Part shown: positions 34,756-48,145 of the stretch, one piece after another
How the letters are laid out: the number at the start of each line of letters is the position of its first letter
How positions within the stretch are numbered: the first letter of the stretch is position 1
Source: Eunapius fragilis
Lineage: Eukaryota > Porifera > Demospongiae > Spongillida > Spongillidae
Assembly: GCA_963681505.1 (NCBI GenBank)
Contig: OY811975.1
Location: 457,501-521,500, forward strand
Length of the DNA stretch: 64,000 nucleotides
Direction of reading: 5' to 3'
Notes under the pieces: model-generated
Databases searched by the model: none
Told to the model about the DNA's origin: nothing
The model's input: the letters and a program-made list of their open reading frames with translations, nothing else
Program-made: the position numbers and the translations under genes

Positions 34756-36250
34756 AGATGTATTATAGCTTTAGGGACATGTTGTGTTTTCAACTATATT
34801 AGCTCTAGATTGTCTAATTTACTAGCTTTAGATTTTCTAATGTTGTAGTGCCAGTAAACTGTGGGGATGATGTCCATGAGTGAAACTGTTTGAAGCATTT
34901 ATAAATTGCTTGTACATGAACCCAACAACATGAGCCTAAAATCGCGCAGCGGTTGTTAAATCTTTAGAACCAGGTGACAGCACATGGAGTTTTTCCCTCC
35001 TCATCCTCCTCCAACCTTCTCCCTCCCTTTTCCACCTTCTCCACCCTCCCACCTTCTCTCCCTCCTCTCCCCCTCACACTTCTCCTCTTCCTCCCACCTT
35101 CTCTTTCTTCTCCCACCTTCACCCTCGATCCCAGAGACCAACCTGAGTGACCATGTCATATTTCATTGTAGTCATTGTGGGCGTGGTTCCTCTTCCCCAG
35201 ACCCAGACATGCGGTACTAATGTTCCCAAAGAGCCATGCTTACAGGTTCTACTCATAGAGGAAGAGCTGTGCACACATAGGGGTGGGCCTAGGGGAGTAC
35301 AACCAAAATTACATCATGGTGTCCATGAATGAAGCAACACTCAGTATTGAATTGGAAAAAACTTTTGATTAAAAAAAATGAAATTTCATTGCTGGGTTTG
35401 TAAAAGAAACGTTAAATTTTCCACTAGTAAACTTCTGTTATAAATACAGCGTATCTCCTGAAAGAATGCCACAAAGTCCTTTCACATCTCCCTCAAACCC
35501 ACTTAGGCACATGATGCAATTCATAACTTGACACAATAACTTTTGTAAAAATACTTTCAGTAACCCAGCCAATCAGTTTCCAATCGAATCAAAGATTGCA
35601 CAATGATTACATGTGGGTGTGGTCATGATCAAGGCCTAACCCCTCCCACATTAATTCACCCCACCCCCTGGTTCTATCTTACATGCCACTCCCCACGTCC
35701 TCAGGTCATATCATGGTGGTGATGGGAAGGTGATTGTGATGGTGGGAGTGGCTGCAGTTGTATCTATGAGGACATTAACATAAAATGTCTACTGAAGAGA
35801 GCAGCTATCACAGGTCTAGTATGATTGAGGACATGTGAGTAAGATGATGGGGAGGATGTGTTAGTACAAAGAGCACACATCCTCCACATCAGCCCATTGG
35901 ACTACACTCCTCCCGTATATTACTTAGAGGGCGGGGTGGGATCACATAAGACCTTTCTGGGGTGACATAAATATGGAGTCCGTAATACTTGCAAGTGACA
36001 CACCTCTGGCTCTTGGAATTGCTATTGGGGAAGACCACCCTTGTGTGAACTGCTACCAGTGGAGAAATGGGGAAAATGTGCAAACATTGCTCCCTCAAAT
36101 GCTGTCATCCCACCTGCATCATGGCTTCCCTTTAACCCCATAGCTCATTGTCAGTAATAACCACTGAGGCAATGATTCTTTGTGCTTCGGGCTGAACTTC
36201 ATACACATAGGATCCCAACAACATCTCGAATTTCACACCCAGCCAATAAG
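34756..36250. other. No gene seen
   Basis: Pyrimidine-rich DNA at 34995-35130 and otherwise AT-rich, unannotated sequence. I could not recognise exons on either strand. Confidence 0.45.
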
Positions 36251-36252
36251 AA

Positions 36253-36540
36253 GTGTATAGTCCCATTACGCATTTTAATCCTGGCAAGGCACCCACCTCT
36301 GTCTCTAAGTTTCTCGCAGGGGGTAGTTCAACTGCCCTGAACAAATCCAAACAAGGCAGTCTTCCTGATGTCAGACCTATCGCTGTTGGGGAAGCATTGA
36401 GGAGGTCAACAGGGAAATACTTGTGTTCCTTGATAAAGTACAAGGCATCTGAATCTTTTCAGCCCCTCCAGTTAGGAGTAGCCTGTGCATCAGGTTCAGA
36501 GAAAGAAGTGTACAGCTTTATGACTGATAAGCACGGGGGC
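36253..36540 (+). pseudogene. Reverse-transcriptase fragment (non-LTR type)
   Basis: A short open stretch reads SKFLAGGSSTALNKSKQGSL, DVRPIAVGEALRRSTGKYLC and SFQPLQLGVACASGSEKEVY. This is the N-terminal fingers region of reverse transcriptases of the kind common in sponge and cnidarian retroelements. There is no catalytic YxDD. The fragment ends at a G-run (about 36541-36564) and then the 46-bp satellite. Confidence 0.7.
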
Positions 36541-36630
36541 CGGGGGGGGGGGGGGGGGGGGGGGAAAGATTGGTCTCCAGGCAGGCCATTCTGGAAGAAT
36601 TCGCTCTCCATTTTCCTGAGCTTTTACCTT

Positions 36631-39600
36631 GGGGCACATGGTGCTATGCTGGTCATCCCTTGCTGTGGTACCCCATGGACCACATGGTGCTATGCTGGTC
36701 ATCCCTTGTTGTGGTACCCCATGGACCACATGGTGCTATGCTGCTCATCCCTTGCTGTGGTACCCCATGGACCACATGGTGCTATGCTGGTCATCCCTTG
36801 CTGTAGTACCCCATGGACCACATGGTGCTATGCTGGTCATCCCTTGCTGTGGCACCCCATGGACCACATGGTGCTATGCTGGTCATCCCTTGCTGTGGCA
36901 CCCCATGGACCACATGGTGCTATGCTGGTCATCCCTTGCTGTGGTACCCCATGGACCACATGGTGCTATGCTCCTCATCCCTTGCTGTGGTACCCCATGG
37001 ACCACATGGTGCTATGCTGGTCATCCATTGCTGTGGTACCCCATGGACCACATGGTGCTATGCTGGTCATCCCTTGCTGTGGCACCCCATGGACCACATG
37101 GTGCTATGCTACTCATCCCTTGCTGTGGTACCCCATGGACCACATGGTGCTATGCTGGTCATCCCTTGCTGTGGTACCCCATGGACCACATGGTGCTATG
37201 CTGGTCATCCCTTGCTATGGCACCCCATGGACCACATGGTGCTATGCTGGTCATCCCTTGCTGTGGCACCCCATGGACCACATGGTGCTATGCTGGTCAT
37301 CCCTTGCTGTGGCACCCCATGGACCACATGGTGCTATGCTGGTCATCCCTTGCTGTGGCACCCCATGGACCACATGGTGCTATGCTGGTCATCCCTTGCT
37401 GTGGTACCCCATGGACCACATGGTGCTATGCTCCTCATCCCTTGCTGTGGTACCCCATGGACCACATGGTGCTATGCTGGTCATCCCTTGCTGTAGTACC
37501 CCATGGACCACATGGTGCTATGCTACTCATCCCTTGCTGTGGTACCCCATGGACCACATGGTGCTATGCTGGTCATCCCTTGCTGTAGTACCCCATGGAC
37601 CACATGGTGTTATGCTGGTCATCCCTTGCTGTGGTACCCCATGGGTCACATGGTGCTATGCTGGTCATCCCTTGGTGTGGTACCCCATGGACCACATGGT
37701 GCTATGCTGCTCATCTCTTGCTGTGGCACCCCATGGACCACACGGTGCTATGCTACTCATCCCTTGCTGTGGTACCCCATGGACCACATGGTGCTATGCT
37801 GGTCATCCCTTGCTGTGGCACCCCATGGACCACATGGTGCTATGCTACTCATCCCTTGCTGTGGTACCCCATGGACCACATGGTGCTATGCTGGTCATCC
37901 CTTGGTGTGGTACCCCATGGACCACATGGTGCTATGCTGGTCATCCCTTGCTGTAGTACCCCATGGACCACATGGTGCTATGCTGTGGTCATCCCTTGCT
38001 GTGGCACCCCATGGACCACATGGTGCTATGCTGGTCATCCCTTGGTGTGGTACCCCATGGACCACATGGTGCTATGCTGGTCATCCCTTGGTGTGGTACC
38101 CCATGGACCACATGGTGCTATGCTGGTCATCCCTTGCTGTGGTACCCCATGGACCACATGGTGCTATGCTGTGGTCATCCCTTGCTGTGGCACCCCATGG
38201 ACCACATGGTGCTATGCTGGTCATCCCTTGGTGTGGTACCCCATGGACCACATGGTGCTATGCTGGTCATCCCTTGGTGTGGTACCCCATGGACCACATG
38301 GTGCTATGCTGGTCATCCCTTGCTGTGGCACCCCATGGACCACATGGTGCTATGCTGGTCATCCCTTGCTGTGGCACCCCATGGACCACATGGTGCTATG
38401 CTGGTCATCCCTTGCTGTGGTACCCCATGGACCACATGATGCTATGCTGCTCATCCCTTGCTGTGGTACCCCATGGACCACATGGTGCTATGCTGGTCAT
38501 CCCTTGCTGTGGTACCCCATGGACCACATGGTGCTATGCTGGTCATCCCTTGTTGTGGTAACCCATGGACCACATGGTGCTATGCTGGTCATCCCTTGGT
38601 GTGGTACCCCATGGGTCACATGGTGCTATGCTTCTCATCCCTTGCTGTGGTACCCCATGGACCACATGGTGCTATGCTACTCATCCCTTGCTGTGGTACC
38701 CCATGGACCACATAGTGCTATGCTGGTCATCCCTTGCTGTGGTACCCCATGGACCACATGGTGCTATGCTGGTCATCCCTTGCTGTGGTACCCCATGGAC
38801 CACATGGTGCTATGCTGCTCATCCCTTGTTGTGTTACCCCATGGACCACATGGTGCTATGCTGGTCATCCCTTGGTGTGGTACCCCATGGACCACATGGT
38901 GCTATGCTGGTCATCCCTTGCTGTGGTACCCCATGGACCACATGGTGCTATGCTGGTCATCCCTTGCTGTGGTACCCCATGGACCACATGGTGCTATGCT
39001 GGTCATCCCTTGGTGTGGTACCCCATGGGTCACATGGTGCTATGCTTCTCATCCCTTGCTGTGGTACCCCATGGACCACATGGTGCTATGCTGGTCATCC
39101 CTTGGTGTGGTACCCCATGGGTCACATGGTGCTATGCTTCTCATCCCTTGCTGTGGTACCCCATGGACCACATGGTGCTATGCTACTCATCCCTTGCTGT
39201 GGTACCCCATGGACCACATGGTGCTATGCTACTCATCCCTTGCTGTGGTACCCCATGGACCACATGGTGATATGCTGGTCATCCCTTGCTGTAGTACCCC
39301 ATGGACCACATGGTGCTATGCTGGTCATCCCTTGCTGTGGCACCCCATGGACCACATGGTGCTATGCTGGTCATCCCTTGCTGTGGTACCCCATGGACCA
39401 CATGGTGTTATGCTGGTCATCCCTTGCTGTGGTACCCCATGGACCACATGGTGCTATGCTGGTCATCCCTTGCTGTGGCACCCCATGGACCACATGGTGC
39501 TATGCTGTTCATCCCTTGCTGTGGTACCCCATGGGTCACATGGTGCTATGCTGGTCATCCCTTGCTGTGGCACCCCATGGACCACATGGTGCTATGCTGC

Positions 39601-40203
39601 TCATCCCTTGCTGTGGCACCCCATGGACCACACGGTGCTATGCTACTCATCCCTTGCTGTGGTACCCCATGGACCACATGGTGCTATGCTGGTCATCCCT
39701 TGCTGTGGCACCCCATGGACCACATGGTGCTATGCTACTCATCCCTTGCTGTGGTACCCCATGGACCACATGGTGCTATGCTGGTCATCCCTTGCTGTGG
39801 CACCCCATGGACCACATGGTGCTATGCTACTCATCCCTTGCTGTGGTACCCCATGGACCACATGGTACTATGCTGGTCATCCCTTGCTGTGGCACCCCAT
39901 GGACCACATGGTGCTATGCTGGTCATCCCTTGCTGTAGTACCCCATGGACCACATGGTGCTATGCTGGTCATCCCTTGCTGTGGTACCCCATGGACCACA
40001 TGGTGCTATGCTGCTCATCCCTTGCTGTGGTACCCCATGGACCACATGGTGCTATGCTGCTCATCCCTTGCTGTGGTACCCCATGGACCACATGGTGCTA
40101 TGCTGGTCATCCCTTGCTGTGGTACCCCATGGACCACATGGTGCTATGCTGCTCATCCCTTGCTGTGGTACCCCATGGACCACATGGTGCTATGCTGCTC
40201 ATC
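36631..40203. repeat. 46-bp satellite, left array (about 78 copies)
   Basis: The unit is CATGGTGCTATGCTGGTCAT plus CCCTTGCTGTGGTACCCCAT plus GGACCA. Variants cluster at two sites: GCTGG/GCTGC/GCTAC/GCTCC before TCATCCC, and TGGTACC/TGGCACC/TAGTACC. A few units carry an extra GT (for example near 37981 and 38170). Because 46 is not a multiple of three and the unit lacks stops on this strand, all three forward frames are open for kilobases. Confidence 0.97.
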
Positions 40204-42439
40204 CCCTATAAAAAATTCTTGCAACGGCTTGCCAAGTCTTAGCAAGTCTTAGCAAGACGTACCAAGTCTTAGCAAGACCTTGTTAAGTCTTGTCAAGACT
40301 ATTTCTATTAATAGTGACGCAATAATCAAAACTAATAAAATAAGCATGCACGTGGTGGAAGTTGGAGTGTTATAGCAGGATAGATATATATTGTTTACCT
40401 CTGCAGTGCTGATAGGACAAGGTGTCAACTGAAGAAAAAAGAAAAAGGAATCCTACAAAGAAGGTATTACATTGACCCTGAACAGTAAGCGCATGTGTAT
40501 ATTCTAATTAAATCGCATGTGGCTTGAATTGTGCGCTGTACGACCTTTAAGGGATAAACATGGTTGCGGCCGCTCTGTACATGCCACGTTTGTAGCCAGA
40601 AACTCAAGGACTACAGTTATAATGTTTTGCGCCATAATGTAGCTAGGTCGTGACGCGTTAACCGCAACAGAAATTAACTCGGCAGCTATTTTTTAATATG
40701 GTGGTATAAAGAGATATATATAATTTCTGGTATGGTTGAACGCAGTGCGTGGATAACTTTAAAGCCAAACGATCGACTTGTATGTGAACTGTTGATATCT
40801 GAACTCGACGTCCATATTTTCATTTGCGCGTACTACAGGTGCAATGTAATGACCGCGATATAGAAGCTAGTACAGACTCGTTTAAAGGTGGGGAGGGGGG
40901 GGGGGGGGGGATAGGTAGAGGAGGCTCTACCTATATTTTTAGGTTGATAAAGTTTGGGGAGGAGGGGGAACCACGACCCCGTGCTTCCTACTCCACTTGC
41001 TCAAACGTATTATGTATGACTATAGTCTTTTTTTGTGTTAAGGTATGGGAGCTAATTAAAAGTCACATGTGTTCATGAGATCAATGGAAAGTTCAATTTG
41101 CACCCTTTCAAGGTAACTATATTTTGTACTTATGTTTATGTACAGGTGAGATTTTCACAACTTTATACGAAGTAAGTGGTACAATTCATCAATTTTTAAA
41201 AATGCTCATCCTTCGACCATTAGAGACGGAAGAAAGCCAGTCAGAATCAGCACCACTGGTATAACATTTGCATTATTTGTTTAAAGTGTGATAACAATGA
41301 AGATAAGTGTGCCAATTAAGGTTTGCTAGGTACTCTTTTTGTGTCTTTATATGCAGGATTTCTTTCAGGTCAAGGACAGTATAGTTTACAGCCAATTGCA
41401 ACCCAAACTTGTACATGGTCAGTTGCTATCAGCTGTATGTAATAAAATGTGTAGCAACTCTGTAGGGATTGCCAGCCAAGAATCCATCATTGTACATATT
41501 TGGCTTGCAGTTAATGGATTTCTATCAATGTTCAACTGTCCACTTCCATTCCTGGCACAAAAAGTGAGAGGGCAAATTGGACCAGTTATACTTGTATTAT
41601 ATTTTGTTCTCAACAATAGGAACAGCCCAAGTAAATGTGACATGTACACATGCAGAGTATTTTAATTTTTAATATGAAATGTGTGATATCAGTTCGTTAC
41701 ATCAACACCCTCCGTATCAATCCAGGAAGCAAGACCTGAAATTCTTGAGCAAACACACATAGTATGTTGAATTTTAATTTTGCATAGTGTGTTTCATTGA
41801 ACATATATGCAGCTGTATAATGTATAGGTGAATGGTTATGCTGTTACCAGCAAAGAGTATATTTTGACTGGATCTCTTTTTTACTTAAAGAGGAATTGGC
41901 AAGGTCTTTTTTTTTTCACCAACAAAAGTGAAAGATTGGCTTTGGATCAAACCTAAGTTGCCTAAGTGATACGTAAGCTACATTGAGGCATACTCATTTC
42001 ACTGTTGTAACATTTTTCTTCATTCAGAATTGATCAAGAATTAATATATCGACAGTGAATGGGAAATCAAAGATTTTGTACAGAAAGCAAATCCAAAGTG
42101 TAGGGACACTAAGTTATAGTTCAAGTGTATGAGTATGCTAATTTATACATGTATACTATTATATATTTAACCTTGCCAAGTCATACACAATCTTGTCAAA
42201 TCTTGATAAGCCTTGTCAAGACCCATCTTGGAATAACTTGACACTTCAGGCCAAATCTTGTCACTTCTGTCCATATTTCTTGAAATCTCTTAGCAAGTCT
42301 TGCTTGTAGTCTTGACAAGTCTTGGTAAGTCTTGACAAGTCTTATGAAAACATGAAGCAAGTTTTAACAAGACTTGCCAAGTCTTACTTTAAATTTCTTG
42401 GCAAGACTTGGCAAGTCTTGCCACTTTTTTTTTATAGGG
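40204..42439. mobile_element. 2.2-kb insertion splitting the 46-bp satellite
   Basis: The ends CCCTATAAAAAA (40204) and TTTTTTATAGGG (ending 42439) are inverted. ATC flanks both sides (40201-40203, 42440-42442), and removing the insert with one ATC restores the satellite unit. Subterminal CAAGTCTTG / CAAGACTTG words are packed at both ends (40215-40300, 42165-42425), as expected for transposase-binding repeats. A 3-bp duplication fits CACTA or Harbinger-type elements. A plus-strand stretch near 41355-41640 (SVGIASQESIIVHIWLAVNG) is open but unrecognised. A G-run lies at about 40890-40909. Confidence 0.8.
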
Positions 42440-45400
42440 ATCCCTTGGTGTGGTACCCCATGGACCACATGGTGCTATGCTGGTCATCCCTTGCTGTGGT
42501 ACCCCATGGACCACATGGTGCTATGCTGGTCATCCCTTGCTGTGGCACCCCATGGACCACATGGTGCTATGCTGGTCATCCCTTGCTGTGGTACCCCATG
42601 GACCACATGGTGCTATGCTGGTCATCCCTTGCTGTGGTACCCCATGGACCACATGGTGCTATGCTGCTCATCCCTTGCTGTGGTACCCCATGGACCACAT
42701 GGTGCTATGCTGGTCATCCCTTGCTGTGGCACCCCATGGACCACATGGTGCTATGCTGGTCATCCCTTGCTGTGGTACCCCATGGACCACATGGTGCTAT
42801 GCTGGTCATCCCTTGCTGTGGCACCCCATGGACCACATGGTGCTATGCTGGTCATCCCTTGCTGTGGTACCCCATGGACCACATGGTGCTATGCTCCTCA
42901 TCCCTTGCTGTGGTACCCCATGGACCACATGGTGCTATGCTGGTCATCCATTGCTGTGGTACCCCATGGACCACATGGTGCTATGCTGGTCATCCCTTGC
43001 TGTGGCACCCCATGGACCACATGGTGCTATGCTACTCATCCCTTGCTGTGGTACCCCATGGACCACATGGTGCTATGCTGGTCATCCCTTGCTGTGGTAC
43101 CCCATGGACCACATGGTGCTATGCTGGTCATCCCTTGGTGTGGTACCCCATGGGTCACATGGTGCTATGCTACTCATCCCTTGCTGTGGTACCCCATGGA
43201 CCACATGGTGCTATGCTACTCATCCCTTGCTGTGGTACCCCATGGACCACATGGTGCTATGCTGGTCATCCCTTGCTGTAGTACCCCATGGACCACATGG
43301 TGCTATGCTGGTCATCCCTTGCTGTGGTACCCCATGGACCACATGGTGTTATGCTGGTCATCCATTGCTGTGGTACCCCATGGGTCACATGGTGCTATGC
43401 TGGTCATCCCTTGCTGTGGCACCCCATGGACCACATGGTGCTATGCTGCTCATCCCTTGCTGTGGCACCCCATGGACCACACGGTGCTATGCTACTCATC
43501 CCTTGCTGTGGTACCCCATGGACCACATGGTGTTATGCTGGTCATCCATTGCTGTGGTACCCCATGGACCACATGGTGCTATGCTGGTCATCCCTTGCTG
43601 TGGTACCCCATGGACCACATGGTGTTATGCTGGTCATCCCTTGCTGTGGTACCCCATGGACCACATGGTGCTATGCTGGTCATCCATTGCTGTGTTACCC
43701 CATGGACCACATGGTGCTATGCTGGTCATCCCTTGCTGTGGTACCCCATGGACCACATGGTGCTATGCTGGTCATCCCTTGCTGTGGCACCCCATGGACC
43801 ACATGGTGCTATGCTACTCATCCCTTGCTGTGGTACCCCATGGACCACATGGTGCTATGCTGGTCATCCCTTGCTGTGGTACCCCATGGACCACATGGTG
43901 CTATGCTGGTCATCCCTTGGTGTGGTACCCCATGGACCACATGGTGCTATGCTACTCATCCCTTGCTGTAGTACCCCATGGACCACATGGTGCTATGCTG
44001 TGGTCATCCCTTGCTGTGGCACCCCATGGACCACATGGTGCTATGCTGGTCATCCCTTGCTGTGGCACCCCATGGACCACATGGTGCTATGCTGGTCATC
44101 CCTTGCTGTGGCACCCCATGGACCACATGGTGCTATGCTACTCATCCCTTGCTGTGGTACCCCATGGACCACATGGTGCTATGCTGGTCATCCCTTGTGT
44201 GGTACCCCATGGACCACATGGTGCTATGCTGGTCATCCCTTGCTGTGGTACCCCATGGACCACATGGTGCTATGCTCCTCATCCCTTGCTGTGGTACCCC
44301 ATGGACCACATGGTGCTATGCTGGTCATCCATTGCTGTGGTACCCCATGGACCACATGGTGCTATGCTGGTCATCCCTTGCTGTGGCACCCCATGGACCA
44401 CATGGTGCTATGCTACTCATTCCTTGCTGTGGTACCCCATGGACCACATGGTGCTATGCTGGTCATCCCTTGCTGTGGTACCCCATGGACCACATGGTGC
44501 TATGCTGGTCATCCCTTGCTGTGGTACCCCATGGACCACATGGTGCTATGCTGTTCATCCATTGCTGTGGTACCCCATGGACCACATGGTGCTATGCTGC
44601 TCATCCCTTGCTGTGGTACCCCATGGACCACATGGTGCTATGCTGGTCATCCCTTGGTGTGGTACCCCATGGGTCACATGGTGCTATGCTACTCATCCCT
44701 TGCTGTGGTACCCCATGGACCACATGGTGCTATGCTACTCATCCCTTGCTGTGGTACCCCATGGACCACATGGTGCTATGCTGGTCATCCCTTGCTGTAG
44801 TACCCCATGGACCACATGGTGCTATGCTGCTCATCCCTTGCTGTGGTACCCCATGGGTCACATGGTGCTATGCTGGTCATCCCTTGCTGTGGCACCCCAT
44901 GGACCACATGGTGCTATGCTGCTCATCCCTTGCTGTGGCACCCCATGGACCACACGGTGCTATGCTGGTCATCCCTTGCTGTGGTACCCCATGGACCACA
45001 TGGTGCTATGCTGGTCATCCCTTGCTGTGGCACCCCATGGACCACATGGTGCTATGCTACTCATCCCTTGCTGTGGTACCCCATGGACCACATGGTGCTA
45101 TGCTGGTCATCCCTTGCTGTGGCACCCCATGGACCACATGGTGCTATGCTGGTCATCCCTTGCTGTGGCACCCCATGGACCACATGGTGCTATGCTGGTC
45201 ATCCCTTGCTGTGGCACCCCATGGACCACATGGTGCTATGCTGGTCATCCCTTGCTGTGGTACCCCATGGACCACATGGTGCTATGCTGGTCATCCATTG
45301 CTGTGGTACCCCATGGACCACATGGTGCTATGCTGGTCATCCCTTGCTGTGGCACCCCATGGACCACATGGTGCTATGCTACTCATCCCTTGCTGTGGTA

Positions 45401-45508
45401 CCCCATGGACCACATGGTGCTATGCTGGTCATCCCTTGCTGTGGTACCCCATGGACCACATGGTGCTATGCTGCTCATCCCTTGCTGTGGTACCCCATGG
45501 ACCACATC
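42440..45508. repeat. 46-bp satellite, right array (about 66 copies)
   Basis: Same unit and variants as the left array. A distinctive order of variants (CTCC, then TCCATTGC, then TGGCACC, then CTAC) occurs near 36970-37120, 42890-43040 and 44270-44420, so multi-unit blocks have been copied within and between the arrays. Confidence 0.97.
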
Positions 45509-46400
45509 TCCTCAGTAGCTGGGTGTCCACCAAGTGATAATAATTGTGTTTATTTATTTTTAATGCACAGGCCCTACATGTACATGGTGAGTATTGTTTA
45601 TACTCACCAAACATGGGTCTGAGTAGTATCGGCCCCAGACCCTAGTATGTTGCAGCACTGTTTTAATGTGCGGTGATGTAATACATCCATGGGTCTGAGA
45701 AGCATAAATGTTGGCTCAGAGAGAATGGTATGGAGCACATGAAACAAGGGTAGTGGGGAGGACCAGATATAACAATAACAAGATAATCAAACACTAAGGG
45801 CAACAGAATTCCACTGGTACAATGACGGAGTCATTTGGTCAAGGGCAAAAAAACAAGTGAAGATAATGAACCAGTGATTAATGTTTGAAATAAATACGTT
45901 TAAAAAAAATGGTTTTGTTTAAAAAGTTAGGTCTACAGAGATACTACTACTGGAGCTCACCATACTCCTACTGGAGCCCACCATACTCCTATTCGAGCTC
46001 ACCATACTCCTACTGGAGCTCACCATACCTTCAACTCCATAGACTCAAATGCGGGGTCCAATGGTCTTAAATCCTCATTGCTCACCATAGAGATTGGCTC
46101 TCTTGTACACACTGCTCCCAACACATACACACACACAGCTCTGTGTAAGCAATTCCCATCTAACTTTCCCGGGAGTGATTTGATGGTTGTACTAAAACTG
46201 TCATCCCTCCGGCCCCCACTACATCTTTATGGCAAGAAATGAAACAGTATATGGAACTAAAACATCTCACCTCCTCTGTCAAGGTCAGAATATAGTTTAA
46301 TGTTATGAACAGTAAAAATAATTGAATCAAGATCCTCGAAATCAAGCTATTAATAGTTTCAATACGCTATTACACGTAAACATACAATGCACATGTTCCG
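45509..46400. other. No gene seen; short tandem repeat at about 45935-46030
   Basis: About four copies of CTACTGGAGCTCACCATACTC lie near 45935-46030. No exon was recognised in the rest. Confidence 0.5.
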
Positions 46401-46401
46401 G

Positions 46402-46505
46402 TAAACAAATGTTGCAGCTTCAGGCCCAGGTTAGTAGCTGGAGCTTTTGGAGATCACAATCTGATCCAATCCAGACCCTAGCAGGTCCTTCAAGGTCAGT
46501 GTGGT
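46402..46505 (-). pseudogene. Degenerate second copy of the trpC-like fragment
   Basis: Matches 46662-46848 at both ends (CACACTGACCTTG start, TAAACAAA-type flank) but lacks the middle of the fragment and has a stop where the two halves join. It indicates a local duplication followed by deletion. Confidence 0.55.
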
Positions 46506-46661
46506 AATAATAACCTTATTAATCTGTGGTATACCGATATGGGGGATAGGTGACACTGTTAACAAATCCCCAGAACTCAAACATCTCACCCCACCCTCGA
46601 AATCAAGCTATTGTGACTTAATAGTTTAGTATGCTATTGACCAATCATTCAATACACGTAT

Positions 46662-46848
46662 TCAGGTTAACAAACGTTGTAGTTCCAGGCCCGGGTCGGT
46701 AGCGTGCATAAAGGTCTCACCCACCAAAAAGGCACCGACGCCCACATCCCGCAGAATCCTGACATCGCCCGGAGCCGATATGCCACTTTCGGAGATCATG
46801 ATCCAATCCGATTTCAGCCCCAACAGGTTCTCCAAGGTCAGTGTGTGA
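46662..46848 (-). pseudogene. Indole-3-glycerol-phosphate synthase (TrpC) C-terminal fragment
   Basis: TrpC makes indole-glycerol phosphate in tryptophan synthesis, a pathway animals lack. The minus strand reads LENLLGLKSDWIMISESGI, then PGDVRILRDVGVGAFLVGET, then FMHATDPGLEL and a natural-looking end LQRLLT with TGA at 46664-46662. SESGI and FLVGETFM are hallmark phosphate-binding loops of the TIM barrel. The upstream part is replaced by the 17-bp minisatellite. The likely source is bacterial (symbiont or old transfer). Flanking repeats are of the animal type, which argues against simple contamination. Too short to be an enzyme unless spliced to distant exons. Confidence 0.65.
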
Positions 46849-47372
46849 TGGTCATAGCAAGACGATGGTCATGGCAGGATGATGGTCATGGTAGGGTGAT
46901 GATCATGGCAAGGTGATGGTCATGGCAGGGTGATGGTCGTGGCAGGGGGATAGTCATGGTAAGATGATGGTCATGGCCGAGTGATGATCATGGCAGGGTG
47001 ATGGTCATGACTGGGTGATGGTCACGGCTGGGTGATGGTCATGGCAGAATGATAGTCATATCAGGGTGATGGTCATGGCAGGGTGAGTGTCATGGTAGGG
47101 TGATGGTCATGGCAGGGTGATGGTCATGGTAGGGTGATGGTCATGTCATGGCAGGATGATGGTCATGGCAGGGTGATGGTCATGGCAGGGTGATGGTCAT
47201 GGCAGGGTGATGGTCATGACTGGGTGATGGTCATGGCAGGGTGATGGTCATGGCAGAATGATAGTCATATCAGGGTGATGGTCATGGCAGGGGGATAGTC
47301 ATGGTAAGATGATGGTCATGGCCGGGTGATGGTCATGACTGGGTGATGGTCATGGCAGGGTGATGGTCAGGG
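46844..47372. repeat. 17-bp minisatellite, array B
   Basis: About 30 units of GATGGTCATGGCAGGGT and variants. The same family as 9178-9662 but more heterogeneous. Confidence 0.9.
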
Positions 47373-48145
47373 CCCTGCCTGTTTGTGAATATCAGCGACA
47401 TCTGGTAACCTAAAATAGAAATCGATGAAATACAAAGAGTGTGTTGCAGTGATTTGGATAATGGTCGGACATCAGACCTTTTTCCTATCGATTTAGCCAA
47501 ATGACCGACGCGCTGACGACATGTCCAAAAAGTGGGGTAGCAGACAACCTGCTTAAAATTCAGCACACTTCAAGCACACTTCAAGCACACTTCAAGCATA
47601 CTTCAAGCATACTTCAAGCACACTTCAAGCACACTTCAAGCACACTGTCTGCCACCCACTTCTCGAACATCTGTGGTCTAATCTTGTTGTCTACCACCTG
47701 CTTACTGGACACCCTGTCTGTGCATGTGTAAGTTGAAGGTACTCTTAAGAAACACTGTCTTACAATAAGAACAGCACAAAATAAATATCAGTAAATGGAG
47801 GAGGAGTGTTTGGTTACTATGGAGACAGTTTGGCTAACCTACTATTGCATTAAGACAATGCCACAGTGTTAAAATGTGTCCACGTAACCTAAGTAGTATA
47901 CATGGAAACTGAAGACATATAGCTTTCAGGAGAATAATTTTTTGCCGTGACTGTATGCAAAACACCATAGTATATTACAGCATATTACTCATGAGTGACT
48001 GACTGTATGATTGTAGATTTTGATTTGATCTAAGGGAAGGAATACTACAAACTAAATCATATGGCTGGTCAAAAATTTTATGATCAAATTTACCATGTAC
48101 TGGCTTAATGTCTGGTCAAAGGCAAAACCTTATTCAAATCACTGC
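47373..48145. other. No gene seen; 12-bp tandem repeat at 47568-47645
   Basis: Six to seven copies of CTTCAAGCACA/CTTCAAGCATA. The remainder shows no recognisable exon or RNA gene. Confidence 0.5.

Noticed and set aside
36253..36540. Active retrotransposon
   Set aside because: Only the fingers part of the reverse transcriptase is present, bounded by a G-run and a satellite.
36253..45622. Giant open frames of 300 to more than 1,000 codons through the 46-bp arrays
   Set aside because: All three forward frames are open and encode the same peptide cycle because the unit is 46 bp without stops; no start context, domain or codon bias supports a gene.
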